NCBI RefSeq assembly: GCF_041296265.1
Contig: NC_091710.1
Span: 49,915,622-49,979,621 of the forward strand
Direction: 5' to 3'
Source: Equus caballus
Lineage: Eukaryota; Chordata; Mammalia; Perissodactyla; Equidae
Length of the DNA stretch: 64,000 nucleotides
Shown in pieces: positions 37,901-48,600 of the stretch; the first letter of the stretch is position 1, and each line of letters starts with the position of its first letter. Below the pieces are notes generated by a model, which searched no databases, was not told where the DNA came from, and saw only the letters and a list, made by a program, of their open reading frames with translations. The position numbers and the translations under genes are program-made.

Positions 37901-40900
37901 TTGTTGACTCAAATATCTTGCTGTCTATCTCTCTAGCCGTAGCCGTGGAGACAGAATATTTTAGCTTAAAGGGTACTATAGCTGAGTGAGCAGCGACACC
38001 ACCGCCTCCCCATTTCCTGGTATACTCAGCGCAGCAACATCCTTTCTGATCTCATCATTGCAAATGGTCTCCTAAGGTTTTTGATCATGAATTAAAATTT
38101 TGAGCACAAATCCCAAAATACGTATCTTTATCTACAAATTATGTACATAATATATATTATCATTAGATAATATCATCCTTAGTAGTGAATATAACTTTGC
38201 ATTTCAAACAGTCTTCTTGACTAATGCTGAATTTTCTCAGCCAACTTTTTATCAGATCTAGATCTATCTAGGTTCTCTTTTTGTTTTAATCCTTTAATGG
38301 GGCTGAGCGGCTCAAAAGAGGAACAGACATATCAACTCTGCCATTTTCCTGCTGCTAACATGTGCTAGGACCATTAGCATTATCTTAACTAGATAATACA
38401 ATCCACTTCACTGGGTATATTCTGCAAAACTTTGCAAAATGCTGAAAATGACTGATTGAATGTATGCATGTAGCCTGATCAAGCTGTGGCCCTAGAGAAC
38501 TGCTCCTCTTCCTCTGGAGAATTTGCATGTTGTAGAAGGCACGTGCCCATCTGAATTAAGAACTGACTATGAGTCTTGATGTCAGTCCACATAGCAAGTA
38601 GTAGTAAAGTTTAACTTTTATTTTAAATTGAGAAACATATAAATAGACTTCCGGTGTCCAGTATGGCATGTAAGGAGTTTGGAAGTTGCCACACTCCATG
38701 CTAACATCAAGTAAAAAGTTGAAGGAACTAAAAACCTGGAAACTCTTCTTAGAACCCTAAGAGAAGAAATAGTAGCTGTTAATTGTTTTCCTTACATACT
38801 TATGGATCAGCTTGCATGCACTCCATTCTGAAGACCACAATGCTAAAGAGTGACAGAAACAGACAGGAAAAAAAGACAGGCTATTAAAGGAGATAATGTC
38901 TTGGTAGAGCCACTTCTCCACAGGCTTCTGATTTTCATTAAACTACTCCAGTCAGGTATTTTGAATGTACAAAATTTATCCTCTTTCATAAAAAATGAGG
39001 TTTTAAATATCTATCAAAACACTTGTATATAAATACTTACATTATTTTTTGTTGAATATTCTGCTGATAGATAAAGAAACAACTGCTTAACATTCCAATC
39101 AAATATATTCTCTAGATGTAAACAAATTAAGGAATATACCAATCATGAAGCAGCACACAACTTTTAAAAAGATGTTACTCTTAATTATCCATAACAATAC
39201 TGATACTGATCAGTGAGATTATCAGCATCCTCCCTTGCTCCTCCAAGCATTACTGGCTGATATACTTTGATTAACAGAAAAATAAATACAAAATTTAGTT
39301 TTCTGTAACATCAACTACCTAAGTCTAAAAGAAAGAGGACTGTATTTCAAGCACATGATTCCACCCCAGTTCTAAAGTATCACCAATCATCACAACTGAA
39401 TTTAAGGATACGCAATGTGACCAAGGCACACATAATTAAACCAAGCATACTAAACTGTACATGTCGCTTTTGGACACATGCCACTCGAGATCAAAATATC
39501 TCAATCCACCAAGTGCTTTGGTAAAAATATGCAGCTGAACACTAATTTGGTTTTATCAATTTACCAGAGTGCAAAAAACTCACCAAGATTAATTACAATA
39601 CTGGTGCCACTGAGAAATTAATGGAGTTAATGTTGTATTGTATTAAGCATTATATGTAAATGTTGTCATTTGATTATACGTGTTTACGTACTGATAGCAA
39701 CACCTTCGTGACATGCCACTTTTAGATATGCATATCCACTAAGAATCACTATTTGAGAATGGAGACATCTAGGAAAGCTCTAAGAACAATTTCAAGTTTT
39801 GGTGGCATCATTAAGAAAATCTGACTAAACTATAAATGAAGAGATTAAGAATATAAAATATAGTAGTTGTGATATCAGGAAATATCCTTACAATTCTCCA
39901 GATACACAAAGTTCCTGATTTCACACTAGATCCAAACTCCCTCCTACTAGAGGAGTTTTTTTTAACACCTGGCACCTGGGCTAACAACTGTTGCCAATCT
40001 TTTTTTTTTTTTTCCTGCTTTATCTCCCAAAACTCCCCCTGTATATAGTTGTATATCTTAGTTGCAGGTCCTTCTAATTGTGGGATGTGGGACACCACCT
40101 CAACATGGCCTGAAGAGCGGTGTCATGTCCGCGCCCAGGATCCGAACCCTGGGCCAGTGCAGCAGACCGCGAGAACCTAACCACTAGGCCATGGAGCCGG
40201 CCCCTAGAGGAGATTTTTTAAAAAACGATGTGAAGATTTAAAAGCAGACACAAAGTTTAGCATAGGAGTTTTCTGGTGGTGTACTCTATTTCCTTAATAA
40301 GTGACTCTAGAACTAATTCCTACTCTACTTCTAAACCCAGTAACTTATTTCTAAAAAATCAAGTTAAAAGTAATTCCATGGTAGGAAAGGGGCAGGTAAA
40401 CTCCCCATGGCCATGATCTGCTTCAACTGTTCAGACAGTTGCTTTACACAAATTCAGACACTTCAATCTCCATAACCAACGTGAATCCTGGGGTCTTTCA
40501 AAAGGCAGGTGAAATCAGGCTAGAAGTGGCAGGGAACAATGCTACCAAGATATTAATCTAAGACCCTAAAAGAAGATTAAACTGGCCAAAATGATCAGAG
40601 CTGTCAAAAGGTGGAAATTCAAAGAGAAAATATTTAAGTCATCCCCATTTTAAAGTAACTCTTTTAATTGCTAAGATGTCTTATTATAAAAGTACTTATA
40701 AAAAGAACTATGACAAAATGCTAATATGGCCTACCAAAAATCACTTTGATAATGACCTTCTGAACCTTAACAGATCCAAGTCAGTTTTTTAATATATGTT
40801 TCTCTCTGCTATCAAAAAACACAGACATATTCTTTGGGATTATACGTGAAATATTCCATCTACGTAGGATGAGCACTGGTAACATTCTTCCTTCCTTAAC

Positions 40901-42921
40901 CTAAATGATCTAATTTCATTTTTTCTTTCCTAAATACAGATTCAAAGTCCCTTGAAGCTTTCCATCTATTTAATATTTCTGTGAAGAATTTAAAGTATGT
41001 TCACATAATAACTCATGAATCTCTAAGTTTTCTGGAGGGGTGAATGAGGATGTATTAACACTATTTTACTGATAGGTATAGAAGTCTGCAAGGTCTGGTT
41101 GATTCAGGGGAGAGTCAGCCTCACTGTCCCCCAAATCACTAAACAAGATGAATATTATTATCCAACTACAGACAAAGCAATGAAATATTTTCTTAAAGGA
41201 TATCAGCAGTTATATCAAACGTAATGAATCCCAGATCACTTCTTTCTCTGGGTCCGGTGAAGTCTTCGACATTTTTTCTAGAAGGAAAGATAAAAGTTTT
41301 ACCATCCTTCAAACATAACAGCACACAGAATTCACATCATTCCTCAGATAACGTGCAAGGCAGGCTCTAGTTGTGTGCACAGGTCAGAGCACAATCACGC
41401 AAAGAAACAAGGAAAAATCAGAGAAACATGTGAAGCGTGAAAACAGGATCAACATTCGAATCCAACATAAAAGCAGGTCTTCAGCTACTTTCCTAAACCT
41501 CAGAGAATTCCTAACAAAACCCAGGAGGGAGAGAAAAACGCTCAAAGTGTAAATACTTGCTATCGAGAGATCTGGAAGAAGGAGCAGAAGAAAGTTACAG
41601 ATGACTACAAGGTGGTGTGGAAAACTAAGATAAAATGGTAACTGCTACTGATTGACAGCCTACTACGTGTCAGGTCCACCAGGTGAGGTCCAGGTTTCAC
41701 AATTATCTCAAATAATCCCCAGAACAGCCTACGAGTTGGGTATTACTTCCATTTTAGACAAAAGGAAATTAACGCCCCAAAATGGTAAGAAACTTGCTCA
41801 AGATTAACAGCAGCAGCAGCTAACGGTTGTTTGTTCGGCGTTTACTCTGCGCCAAGCTCTTCGAGACCCTCATGGACTTGACAGCGGCAGCGCTGACTTC
41901 CACCCGGGGTCTATTTGAATCTAAAAAATAGTGTCTAACAAACATCAACATGGCCAAAAAAAAGGAGGGGGTTAGCTATTAAATGACAGGATGGTTGGCG
42001 ATTCTGACAAAGAACGAACCAACACTAAGGTGGAAGAACGTGACAGGACTTGTTGGAAGATGGGATGGAGGAAAAGATCGGAGAACCAAATTTTAAAAAG
42101 GCTACGTCTCAAAGAAAAAAGTGCCCGAGAGTAAAAATTATCAAGGAAAAAAAAAAAAAAAACAAAACCAGGCATCAGCCAAAGGACAATGTCATTCCGA
42201 AATGCCATTTTTGGCATCTTCGCATATTTATTCGAGCGACTGGCTCTTGAAAAATAAAAACCACGCTGGAGCTGAGAGCTGGGATGTTCGATGCTCTCCC
42301 AACAGCTCCTGCCAACTTCAAAGCAGCTGCGAGCATTCACCGCCCCACGGGAGGAGGGAAGACAAAAACGGGAGAGGGGATGTCAAGCCGGGGGCACGAA
42401 CTCAGGCTGCGAGCGGCCCCCAGGAGCCGCCGCGGGAAGCACGGAGGCCGGCCCGGAGGCGGCGGCGGCGGCGCGGCTGTGCTGGTGTGTTGCTCCCTCA
42501 TTGGCCGGCGTGGGCGGAGGGAAGTGAGGAACAGGAAGGAAGCGAGCGGCGACCGAGGACCGCTCCGAATGAACATTTAAGAGCAAGCCCGGGAGTTCGC
42601 CGAGGACGCCGGGAGTCCGAGGGGAAGCCGGAGCGGTCCCCCCGGACGTCCGCCCTCGGGGGCGACGGCCGCTCAGGTGGGGACCCCGGGCGGCGCCGAC
42701 GCCCCGCCCGCGGCCCCCGCGCCCACCCCGGCCCGGCCCCGGCGCCCTGCCCCGCGGGCCCGGCTCGGCCGCACTCACAGCATGATCCGCGAGACGTGCA
42801 GCCGCACCGGCACGCTCCTGTCTTTGAAGGCGGTGGTGATGAAGCAGCCGAAGGTGAGCGCCGCCATCACGCTCAGCGAGAAGGCGAACAGCGAGTTCGC
42901 CCGCGACAGCACCGTGTTCAT
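34781..42921 (-). CDS. SPCS3: Signal peptidase complex subunit 3, five-exon gene
   Basis: SPCS3 is the single-pass type II membrane subunit of the ER signal peptidase complex. It works with SEC11A or SEC11C, SPCS1 and SPCS2 to remove signal peptides from secretory proteins. The coding exons read on the minus strand are 42921-42779, 41277-41204, 39117-39041, 35988-35873 and 34913-34781 (143, 74, 77, 116 and 133 nt). They join in frame to 543 nt, or 180 residues plus TAA, matching the length I recall for human SPCS3. The product starts [21 protein letters not shown] hydrophobic anchor spans about residues 12-32, followed by a lumenal domain and the end DTYEITKSY. An NVT sequon at residue 141 fits the known N-glycosylation site. 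No coding damage is visible. Introns 1, 3 and 4 use GT-AG ends, while intron 2 is AT-AC. No neighbouring gene overlaps it. Confidence 0.97.
35873..35988 (-). CDS. SPCS3: SPCS3 coding exon 4
   Basis: The acceptor ends ATGTAG immediately before 35988. The exon encodes [20 protein letters not shown] and on to DDGNGL, then two bases of Lys137. The donor is GTGAGC at 35872-35867. It forms part of the lumenal beta-sandwich domain of the subunit. Confidence 0.96.
35989..39040 (-). other. SPCS3: SPCS3 intron 3
   Basis: This 3,052-nt GT-AG intron (GTAAGT ... ATGTAG) is AT-rich. A short L2/MIR-type tail is visible near 37,180-37,230 (caaataaatgtacagtgaat). I see no hidden exon or RNA gene. Introns 1 (41,278-42,778) and 4 (34,914-35,872) are also GT-AG; intron 4 holds nothing notable. 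Confidence 0.8.
39041..39117 (-). CDS. SPCS3: SPCS3 coding exon 3
   Basis: The exon follows the AC dinucleotide of intron 2. It supplies the last two bases of Asp73, then 25 codons starting [20 protein letters not shown] and ending STKNN. It stops at a codon boundary (phase 0) before donor GTAAGT at 39040-39035. Confidence 0.96.
39118..41203 (-). other. SPCS3: SPCS3 intron 2, U12-type AT-AC intron
   Basis: This 2,086-nt intron begins ATATCCTTT (41203-41195) and ends in AC (39119-39118). A perfect minor-spliceosome branch motif, TTCCTTAAT, lies at 39134-39126, and its branch adenosine is about 9-10 nt from the exon. No polypyrimidine tract or AG is used at the 3' end. Joining across these ends restores GAT (Asp73) and keeps the frame. 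U11/U12, U4atac, U6atac and U5 snRNPs splice such introns. An ERE SINE (39,956-40,203) sits in the intron in the sense orientation. Confidence 0.95.
39947..40212 (-). mobile_element. ERE SINE in SPCS3 intron 2
   Basis: The body is 39,956-40,203, antisense to the window and therefore sense to SPCS3. The perfect flanking duplication CTAGAGGAG lies at 39,947-39,955 and 40,204-40,212. It is the only ERE between 25 and 55 kb. Confidence 0.92.
41204..41277 (-). CDS. SPCS3: SPCS3 coding exon 2
   Basis: The acceptor is a pyrimidine-rich tract ending TTCTAG just before 41277. The first base completes Leu48, then 24 codons read [20 protein letters not shown] and on to DITA, plus one base of Asp73. The exon does not end at a GT. 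The next bases, from 41203, are ATATCCTTT, the classical 5' splice site of a U12-type AT-AC intron. Confidence 0.95.
41635..41885 (+). repeat. SPCS3: Two tandem MIR-like fragments in SPCS3 intron 1
   Basis: 41,635-41,800 has 'gcctactacgtgtcaggtcc', 'attatctcaaataatcccca' and 'aacttgctcaagatta'. A second start of the same family follows at about 41,817 ('agctaacggttgtttgttcg', then 'gcgccaagctctt'). A short CAG run at 41,807-41,818 separates them. Confidence 0.65.
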
Positions 42922-43330
42922 GGCGCCCGTCTCCCCGAGAGCCCTGCTCCGCACGCACCCCGGGGACCCGCTCCGGCCGCGGACCGGCTCCCTGCGACCC
43001 GCGCCTCCTGCGCCGCGCGCGTTCCGGGAGCGCGCCCCGCCGCGGCCCCGCCTCCTTTCCGGTCCTCCGACGTGAGCGAGCGCGCGCGCGCCCGCCTCCC
43101 GGGACACGCCCACCGGGCGGACCGGCCCTCGCAGACAGGGGAGCCGAGCAGCGCGCGGGCCCGCCCCGCCCCCGGCGGCCTGTCGCCGCCGCCAATCAGC
43201 GACGAGCAAGGGAGGGGGCGGGGCTTCTCCACGGAAGGCCCGCCCCCCGCCGTCCTCGCTTCCCCTCCTTCGACCCCTTGGCTCGCCCGCGTCTCTTTCT
43301 CCGTCCCTGAGTCGGGTGTTCTGGAACTGC
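42390..43330. promoter_or_regulatory. SPCS3: CpG island and SPCS3 promoter
   Basis: This GC-rich block is dense in CpG and stands out sharply from the AT-rich surroundings. It covers SPCS3 exon 1, the start of intron 1 and the upstream region. Upstream of the ATG there are an ETS-type site (CCGGAA on the minus strand, about 43,057-43,062), an ACGT core near 43,070, GC boxes around 43,160-43,175 and 43,212-43,224, and a CCAAT box at 43,192-43,196. No TATA box is evident, which fits a housekeeping promoter with dispersed starts. I cannot place the transcription start exactly. Confidence 0.85.
42779..42921 (-). CDS. SPCS3: SPCS3 coding exon 1
   Basis: This exon encodes residues 1-47 and two bases of codon 48: the short cytosolic N-terminus, the membrane anchor and the start of the lumenal domain. 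The ATG at 42921-42919 lies inside the CpG island. The donor is GTGAGT at 42778-42773, so the exon ends in phase 2 (CT of a Leu codon). Reading on past the donor meets a stop at once. Confidence 0.96.
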
Positions 43331-43403
43331 GGCTTCGTGATAGCTGGTGTTTCATTGATTTAACCTTAACCCCCGCGGCAAGGCAAGGTAGTTTGGGGCG
43401 TGT

Positions 43404-43419
43404 CCTGACGTGTCACGTT
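43404..43419. promoter_or_regulatory. TGACGTG/CACGT palindrome upstream of SPCS3
   Basis: The sequence CTGACGTGTCACGTTT holds two facing ACGT cores about 485-500 bp upstream of the SPCS3 ATG, just outside the CpG island. It resembles ATF6/XBP1 unfolded-protein-response elements and CRE/E-box sites. SPCS3 is an ER protein, so stress control is plausible. This is an inference from motif shape only. Confidence 0.3.
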
Positions 43420-43429
43420 TGGAAGCAGC

Positions 43430-44119
43430 ACTTTGCAAAACGCCGAATCCTCCCCTTTGTCAAACCGGTCAAAGTTAGCACTTTAGGTTTCTGTGGAGGG
43501 TGTGGGGAGAGGGAGGAAAAGAGGCCGCTCGGGTCCCTCAGAGCAGTCCGCCTTTCCTTTCCTTTCCACGTCCAACTTGAGTCCAGTTCCTATTAATGCT
43601 TTGCCTTCCAGGGGCAGCTAAAGCTGTTTTAGACGATAAGGGTTGATGCTACCAGTTCTCAATGTTTGCATTTTAACATGGTATTTCCCATAACTAAAAG
43701 GATAACCTCACCGGGTACTTAGGATCAAAGGAGATGGCTGTGGAATTGCTGTACAGCACTATGTATAAGAATTTAAAATCACCGAGCTATTAATATATAT
43801 TGGCCATAAAGGGCCTCGGGGTTCAGACTGCCAGTCCCTGACTTTAAATATACAGTCTGCCGACACGTTTGTTCCTTTCACCGCTGGGGATTTTTGTAAT
43901 TATAAAAATGGGATTCAGAGGGTCCAGTAATCCGCTGAAATTAATTTTTTTTAAAACTTTGCATCCGCAAATCAAAAGAGGTCTAGAAGACTTGAGCTGG
44001 TATATGATAGATGCGAACCAGAAAATGTTGATCTGACGCTGATGCTGGTTTACATTGTCCATGGTTGAGCCCTTTTTTCTTTGCTTTATTCATTAGCATT
44101 CAATTAATTTTCATACAGC
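43430..44119. other. Upstream intergenic, nothing recognised
   Basis: Beyond the CpG island the sequence becomes AT-rich. I see no divergent gene start, although head-to-head promoters are common at CpG islands. Confidence 0.5.
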
Positions 44120-45335
44120 AATACATTTAGGATTGTCACTAAGTGCCTACTATGTGCCAGGTACAGTTCTAGTTCTAGCCTTTGAGAGTACGGCGTTAAT
44201 GAGGCTAAGTTGGAATAGAGCCCAATAATGAAAAATGAATGAACTAAAGAGAGATCCTGAGTTGCGTTTGAAACCTAAATTTTTATAGTCCAGGCAGCCA
44301 CAGTTTATTCAACGAAGCATGTTAACTTAAAAAGCAAATTCTCCTATTAGTTTACCCTCAAAATGAGTTTATTTAGGAAAAGCCAAAAGAATTGCAATTG
44401 AGGATGTGCATGTTATGGCAAACCACTGGCAAATCCAGAGAACGAAGGAGGTAAGTGAGGAGGGGCTGTCCCACTAGGGGAAAGTAACAGTTCAGGACGG
44501 CAGCCGGCTTCGCATTGGCCAGGCTGTTGCTGGTTGGGGAGAGAAATCTTCCTTGTAGTAAAGGAATTTTACTTCCTAGGGAAGGTGCTGGCGGTGGTCT
44601 CTTCCTGTTCCCTGTAATCAAACATGTATGGCAGGGTGTGAGTGCTCCCCCTACAGGCCTTCCCAGCTCCTTAGTTAAGGTTTCTTTTATTAATTCCCAC
44701 AAGCAAATATTTATTGAATGCCTACTGTGTTGCAAATGATACAAAGACGTGTGCTAATTACTTTTGACCCTCAGGAAGTTTATAAACTAGTAGAGTCAAT
44801 AAAATAAAACCAGAAATCTGAAACGTGTAACACGAATACCAAGAAAGTTACAGAATGCTGTGGACGTCAGAAGAGGAAGAAATCACGTCTGTGGTGACAA
44901 GGGACAAAGCAGTATCTGTAAAATATTTAGCACAGTGCCTAGACAAGAGGTGTTTAGTATTCTTGTTATAGGATGACTTGGAGAAAGGATGCTTGTTTGT
45001 TACAGATCTTGATGTCTAGGAAGATTATTCCAAAAGAGACTGAACTACAAATACAGATGTGTCTAAGAGATACCCAGTGGTCTGGTCCAGCTAAATAATG
45101 TATGTCGAAAGGATTAGGCAGAAATAAGTCTGGAAAGGTAAATTAAGGGCCTATTGTAGAAAACCAGGCCAAGGAGTTGAGACTTTATATCACAAGAAAT
45201 TATGTATTAAACAAGAGTAGCATCAGTAAACTGACAGCCATTTATAAGTTAGAGAGAGAGAGTATGTGACTGAGAATGACAACAATGGGATGGAGAAAAG
45301 GGAGACTGAGAAGGACATTTCAGAGGCAAAATCTG
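44120..45335 (+). repeat. L2-like LINE 3'-end pieces
   Basis: 44,125-44,215 ('aagtgcctactatgtgccag', 'gtacagttctag') and 44,695-44,800 ('caaatatttattgaatgcct', 'actgtgttgcaaatgatac') are L2 tails. 44,985-45,330 continues in L2-like order ('ggatgacttggagaaagga', 'aagggcctattgtagaaaac'). These are old and diverged. 44,220-44,690 is unassigned. Confidence 0.5.
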
Positions 45336-45499
45336 TATGATTTAGCGACTGCTTAGATAGGGTTGGGGTCTGCACAATATTGAGGAAAGTAGTTTGTCAA
45401 GCCACAAATGAAATTAATATTATTGTTATGACACCACTGTTTTGAACTTGAATGGGCGTGCCAAAAACACATGTAAGTCCGCAATAGGATCAAGATAGG

Positions 45500-47520
45500 G
45501 ATGGAGAAGGAAATTCTCTTACTTGGTTATATTTCTCCAATTGTTTCTTTGGATTTTCTAGATATTTAATCATATCATGTTTATTAGAGAACATTTTACA
45601 CCTTTTTCCTTTCCAGTTCTTATATTTCTAATTGTTTTCTCTAGTCCATTGCAGTGTCTAACATTTCTAACATAATGCTCAATAATCATGGAGATAATTA
45701 GCATCCTTTTCTTGTTCCTGACTTTAGCAAGAAGGTTCTTTCGTTTCTCCATCAAGGAAGATGCTGGCTTTGAGATGTGAGTGTCTGTGTGTGTGTATGT
45801 GCATACATATATTATATATATATGTATATCATGTTGACATTAAGGAAATAGCCACTAATTCTTTTTGTGTTCAGAGGTTTCTTTTTGCTTTTTTAACATA
45901 AATGGTATTGAATTATCTTCAAATGTATTTTCTGTATCTTTGGAAGTGATCATATAATTTTTCTCCCTAGCTCTGTGCTATAGACTAAATATTTGTGACC
46001 CCTCAAGATTCATATGTTGAAATTCTATCACCCATTGTGATAGTGTTAAGAGATGGGGCCTTTCACAGGTGATCGGGTCATGAGGGTGGAGCCCTCATGA
46101 ATGGGATGAGTGCCCTTATAAAAGAGATCTCGGAGAACTCCCTTGCCCCTTCCTTCATATGAGGACACAGTGAGAAGACAGTCCCTCTGTGAGCCAGGAG
46201 GCAGATTCTCACCAGACACTGAATCTACCAGCACCTTGGTCGTAGACTTCTGAGCCTCCAGAACTGTGAGAAATAAATTTCTGTTGTTTCTAAGCCACCC
46301 AGTCTATGGTAGTTTATCATAGCAGCCTGAATGAGGTAAGACACTATTAATATGGTGGAATATATGAATGGATTTCCTGATATTGATACATTGTGCATTC
46401 TTGGAATAAGCTTCATTTTGTCATGGTGAACTAATTTTTTAATATGCTCTTGGGCTTTCTTTGCTAATTATTCTTTTAAGTCATTGTCATAAATATTCAT
46501 AAGTGAAATTGATCTGTGTTTTCCTTCGTTGGTTATAATATATTTCTCAAATTACAAAATGAATTTGTAAGCTTACCTTGTTTTTTTATACCCTGGGATA
46601 TTTTAAGTAGCATTTGGGTTATCTGATCTTTAAAAATTGGGTAGAAATTCCCATGAGATGCTATTCTCCTATTTTGATAGCTATTAATTGTTAATTCTAA
46701 TTACGTATATCTGTGCTATCTTCCTTTTTCTTTATTATTTTAATTAGTATCTTTTCTTTGTTGATTTTTTCAAAAAAACTGTTTTTTACATTTCCTAATT
46801 AATTCTACTGTTCTTTGTTTTCTTATTCATTAATTTTTGTTTTTAATATTGTCAATTTTTTCTATTCCACTTTTCCTTGGTTTACTAGCTTTAGGAATTA
46901 GATATTTAATTGATATATTTTAATTTTATTGTTATGATAACTACTTTAGCTGTATCCTGAAATTTCTGATATATTGTGTTTAAATTTTGTATGTCTCCTT
47001 TGATTAAGGAGTAATTTGTGTGTGTGTGTGTGTTTTAAATTTCCAAGAAGAAGGACCTGTTTTCTTTTGATTGTTTTAAATTAATATCTGATTTTGCTTC
47101 ATGTAGGCAGAGAATGCTGTTTTTATTATTTCTATTCCTTGGATTATTAAGATCTTCTTTGTGGCCTGAAGTATCATTTTTGTGAATATCCCATGTGCAT
47201 TTGAAAAGGTGATGTATATTCTATTAATGGTTTACAGATTTTGATACATACCTATGAGATCTTCCTTATTGATTATGTCGTGTCTGTGATATACTTGTTA
47301 ATTCTTTTTCTTGATTTTCTTGTATTGAGAGCAGTGTGTTAAAGCCTCCAAATGGTTTTTTTGGTTTGTTTTGTTTTTGTCTGTTTTCCTCTCATCTTTA
47401 TGGTTTCTGCTTTATAAAATTTGCTGTGTAACTGTTAAATGTTGTGGATGATAATCTTTAGTATTATAAAGTATTCTTCTTTTACTCTTAATGCTTTTTG
47501 ATCCAAGCATTTTTGTTTTT
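45500..47520 (-). mobile_element. Antisense L1 ORF2 remnant, split by a MaLR LTR
   Basis: Read in reverse, the stretch matches the order of an old L1 ORF2: reverse-transcriptase region at left, earlier regions at right. Landmarks include 'gttgacattaaggaaatagc', 'ggaataagcttcattttgtc' followed by 'atggtgaact', and 'gtgcatttgaaaaggtgatg'. Simple TG/TA repeats sit at 45,781-45,830 and 47,015-47,033. A solo LTR interrupts it at 45,976-46,333. ORF2 is decayed and not coding. Confidence 0.65.
45976..46333 (+). mobile_element. Solo LTR, MaLR family (MST/MLT1-like)
   Basis: It starts 'TGCTATAGACTAAATATTTG' and ends 'CTGAATGAGGTAAGACA'. Inside are 'tcatgagggtggagccctca', 'gcccttataaaagag' and 'gaactgtgagaaataaattt', all in the order of the MaLR LTR consensus. 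It is a non-autonomous ERVL-related LTR that has lost its internal part by recombination. Confidence 0.8.
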
Positions 47521-48339
47521 TTAGCTTGTTGAAGGTACCAAGATTACACAGAGGGAAGTTGAGGCTGTTATTTATCGAAAATAATACTGTAGACCTCAAA
47601 TTAAAGTTTTGTGCTTTTTCACTAAACATCTTCTGCTTTTTGATAATTTCTACTCAGAAGCTAATGGCAGTAGCAAGAAGAGCTATTGGAGCGCTTTGTC
47701 AGCGCTTGAATAAGTAGAGAATGGTCAATTGGGGAAAACATTCTTAGTTATATTTCTGAAGAGTAGGAGACTTCTGGGATAAAGGTCAAGTTTCCTTCTT
47801 ATCTGCAAATAATTATTCTTCTGTAACACTCAGTTAAGAAGAGAGAAGAGGAGTAAATTATTTTATGAGGAAATACTTTAAAGACAGCTGTGTGCACATA
47901 GATAGCTAAGCAGTAGATAAAGGAGGTAAGCCTCAAGAGATAAGCATTGCAATCAAATATGTTGTTGTTAGGGATATCTAAAGTGTCCATGAAACACCAA
48001 ACTACCTAAGCAAGTTGCTGCAAAGGAGGATGTTATAGATCTGACACATTGAGGACTCCAATTTAAAATGTTTTTCGGAAAGAGACTATAAATTATACTG
48101 TCCATCATGGAGGGTTGTACATTTTTTTTCTCTCTTTCAATGTCCAGGATAGAATCTTGCATATTAACAGATACTAAAAAATTGTAATGGAATTGAGATA
48201 CCCTGAATCCATAGACTGTAATATTTTTGAAGAAATTTCCATGGGAAAAAAATGCATTTCAGACAGAAGTAACAACTATTTAAAGCATAAATTGGTAAAA
48301 TGGTATATAGCGCAAAGCTAAATTGGATATGTAGGCAAG
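47521..48339. other. Intergenic, nothing recognised
   Basis: AT-rich sequence without identifiable landmarks. Confidence 0.4.
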
Positions 48340-48600
48340 AACAAACCGTAGAAGGCTTGAATGCCAGGCTCATAAGTTTGAACTTCATCCAGGAGACATT
48401 AGGAACCTTTGAGAATTTTAGATCAGTTGATTATAAAGATCATGTGAGCCATATGTTGATAAGTAATTTCTTAGGGTGAAATAAGTAAATTCTTAGGATG
48501 AAACTGCCAACTGGTAGACCAGGTGAAAGATTACTATAGTAGTTGAGATGTGAGATGATGAATGTGTGAATCGAGGTCATGGCAGTGCAAATGAGGTGAA
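48340..48600 (+). repeat. L2-like LINE remnant
   Basis: 'gaaggcttgaatgccaggct', then 'aagtttgaacttcatccagg' and 'accaggtgaaagattactat' follow the L2-type 3' pattern ('ggccttg...taaggagtttggac'). Tentative. Confidence 0.4.

Noticed and set aside
42383-43195. A 270-codon minus-strand open frame over the SPCS3 start
   Set aside because: It is in a different frame from SPCS3 and has the same CpG-island composition. The real exon 1 frame is fixed by the SPCS3 protein and its splice donor.
42121-43596. A 491-codon plus-strand open frame across the CpG island
   Set aside because: It is a GC-rich stop-poor stretch lying antisense to SPCS3 exon 1 and promoter. The translation is Pro/Arg/Ala-rich low-complexity sequence with no domain, and it overlaps other equally long accidental frames.
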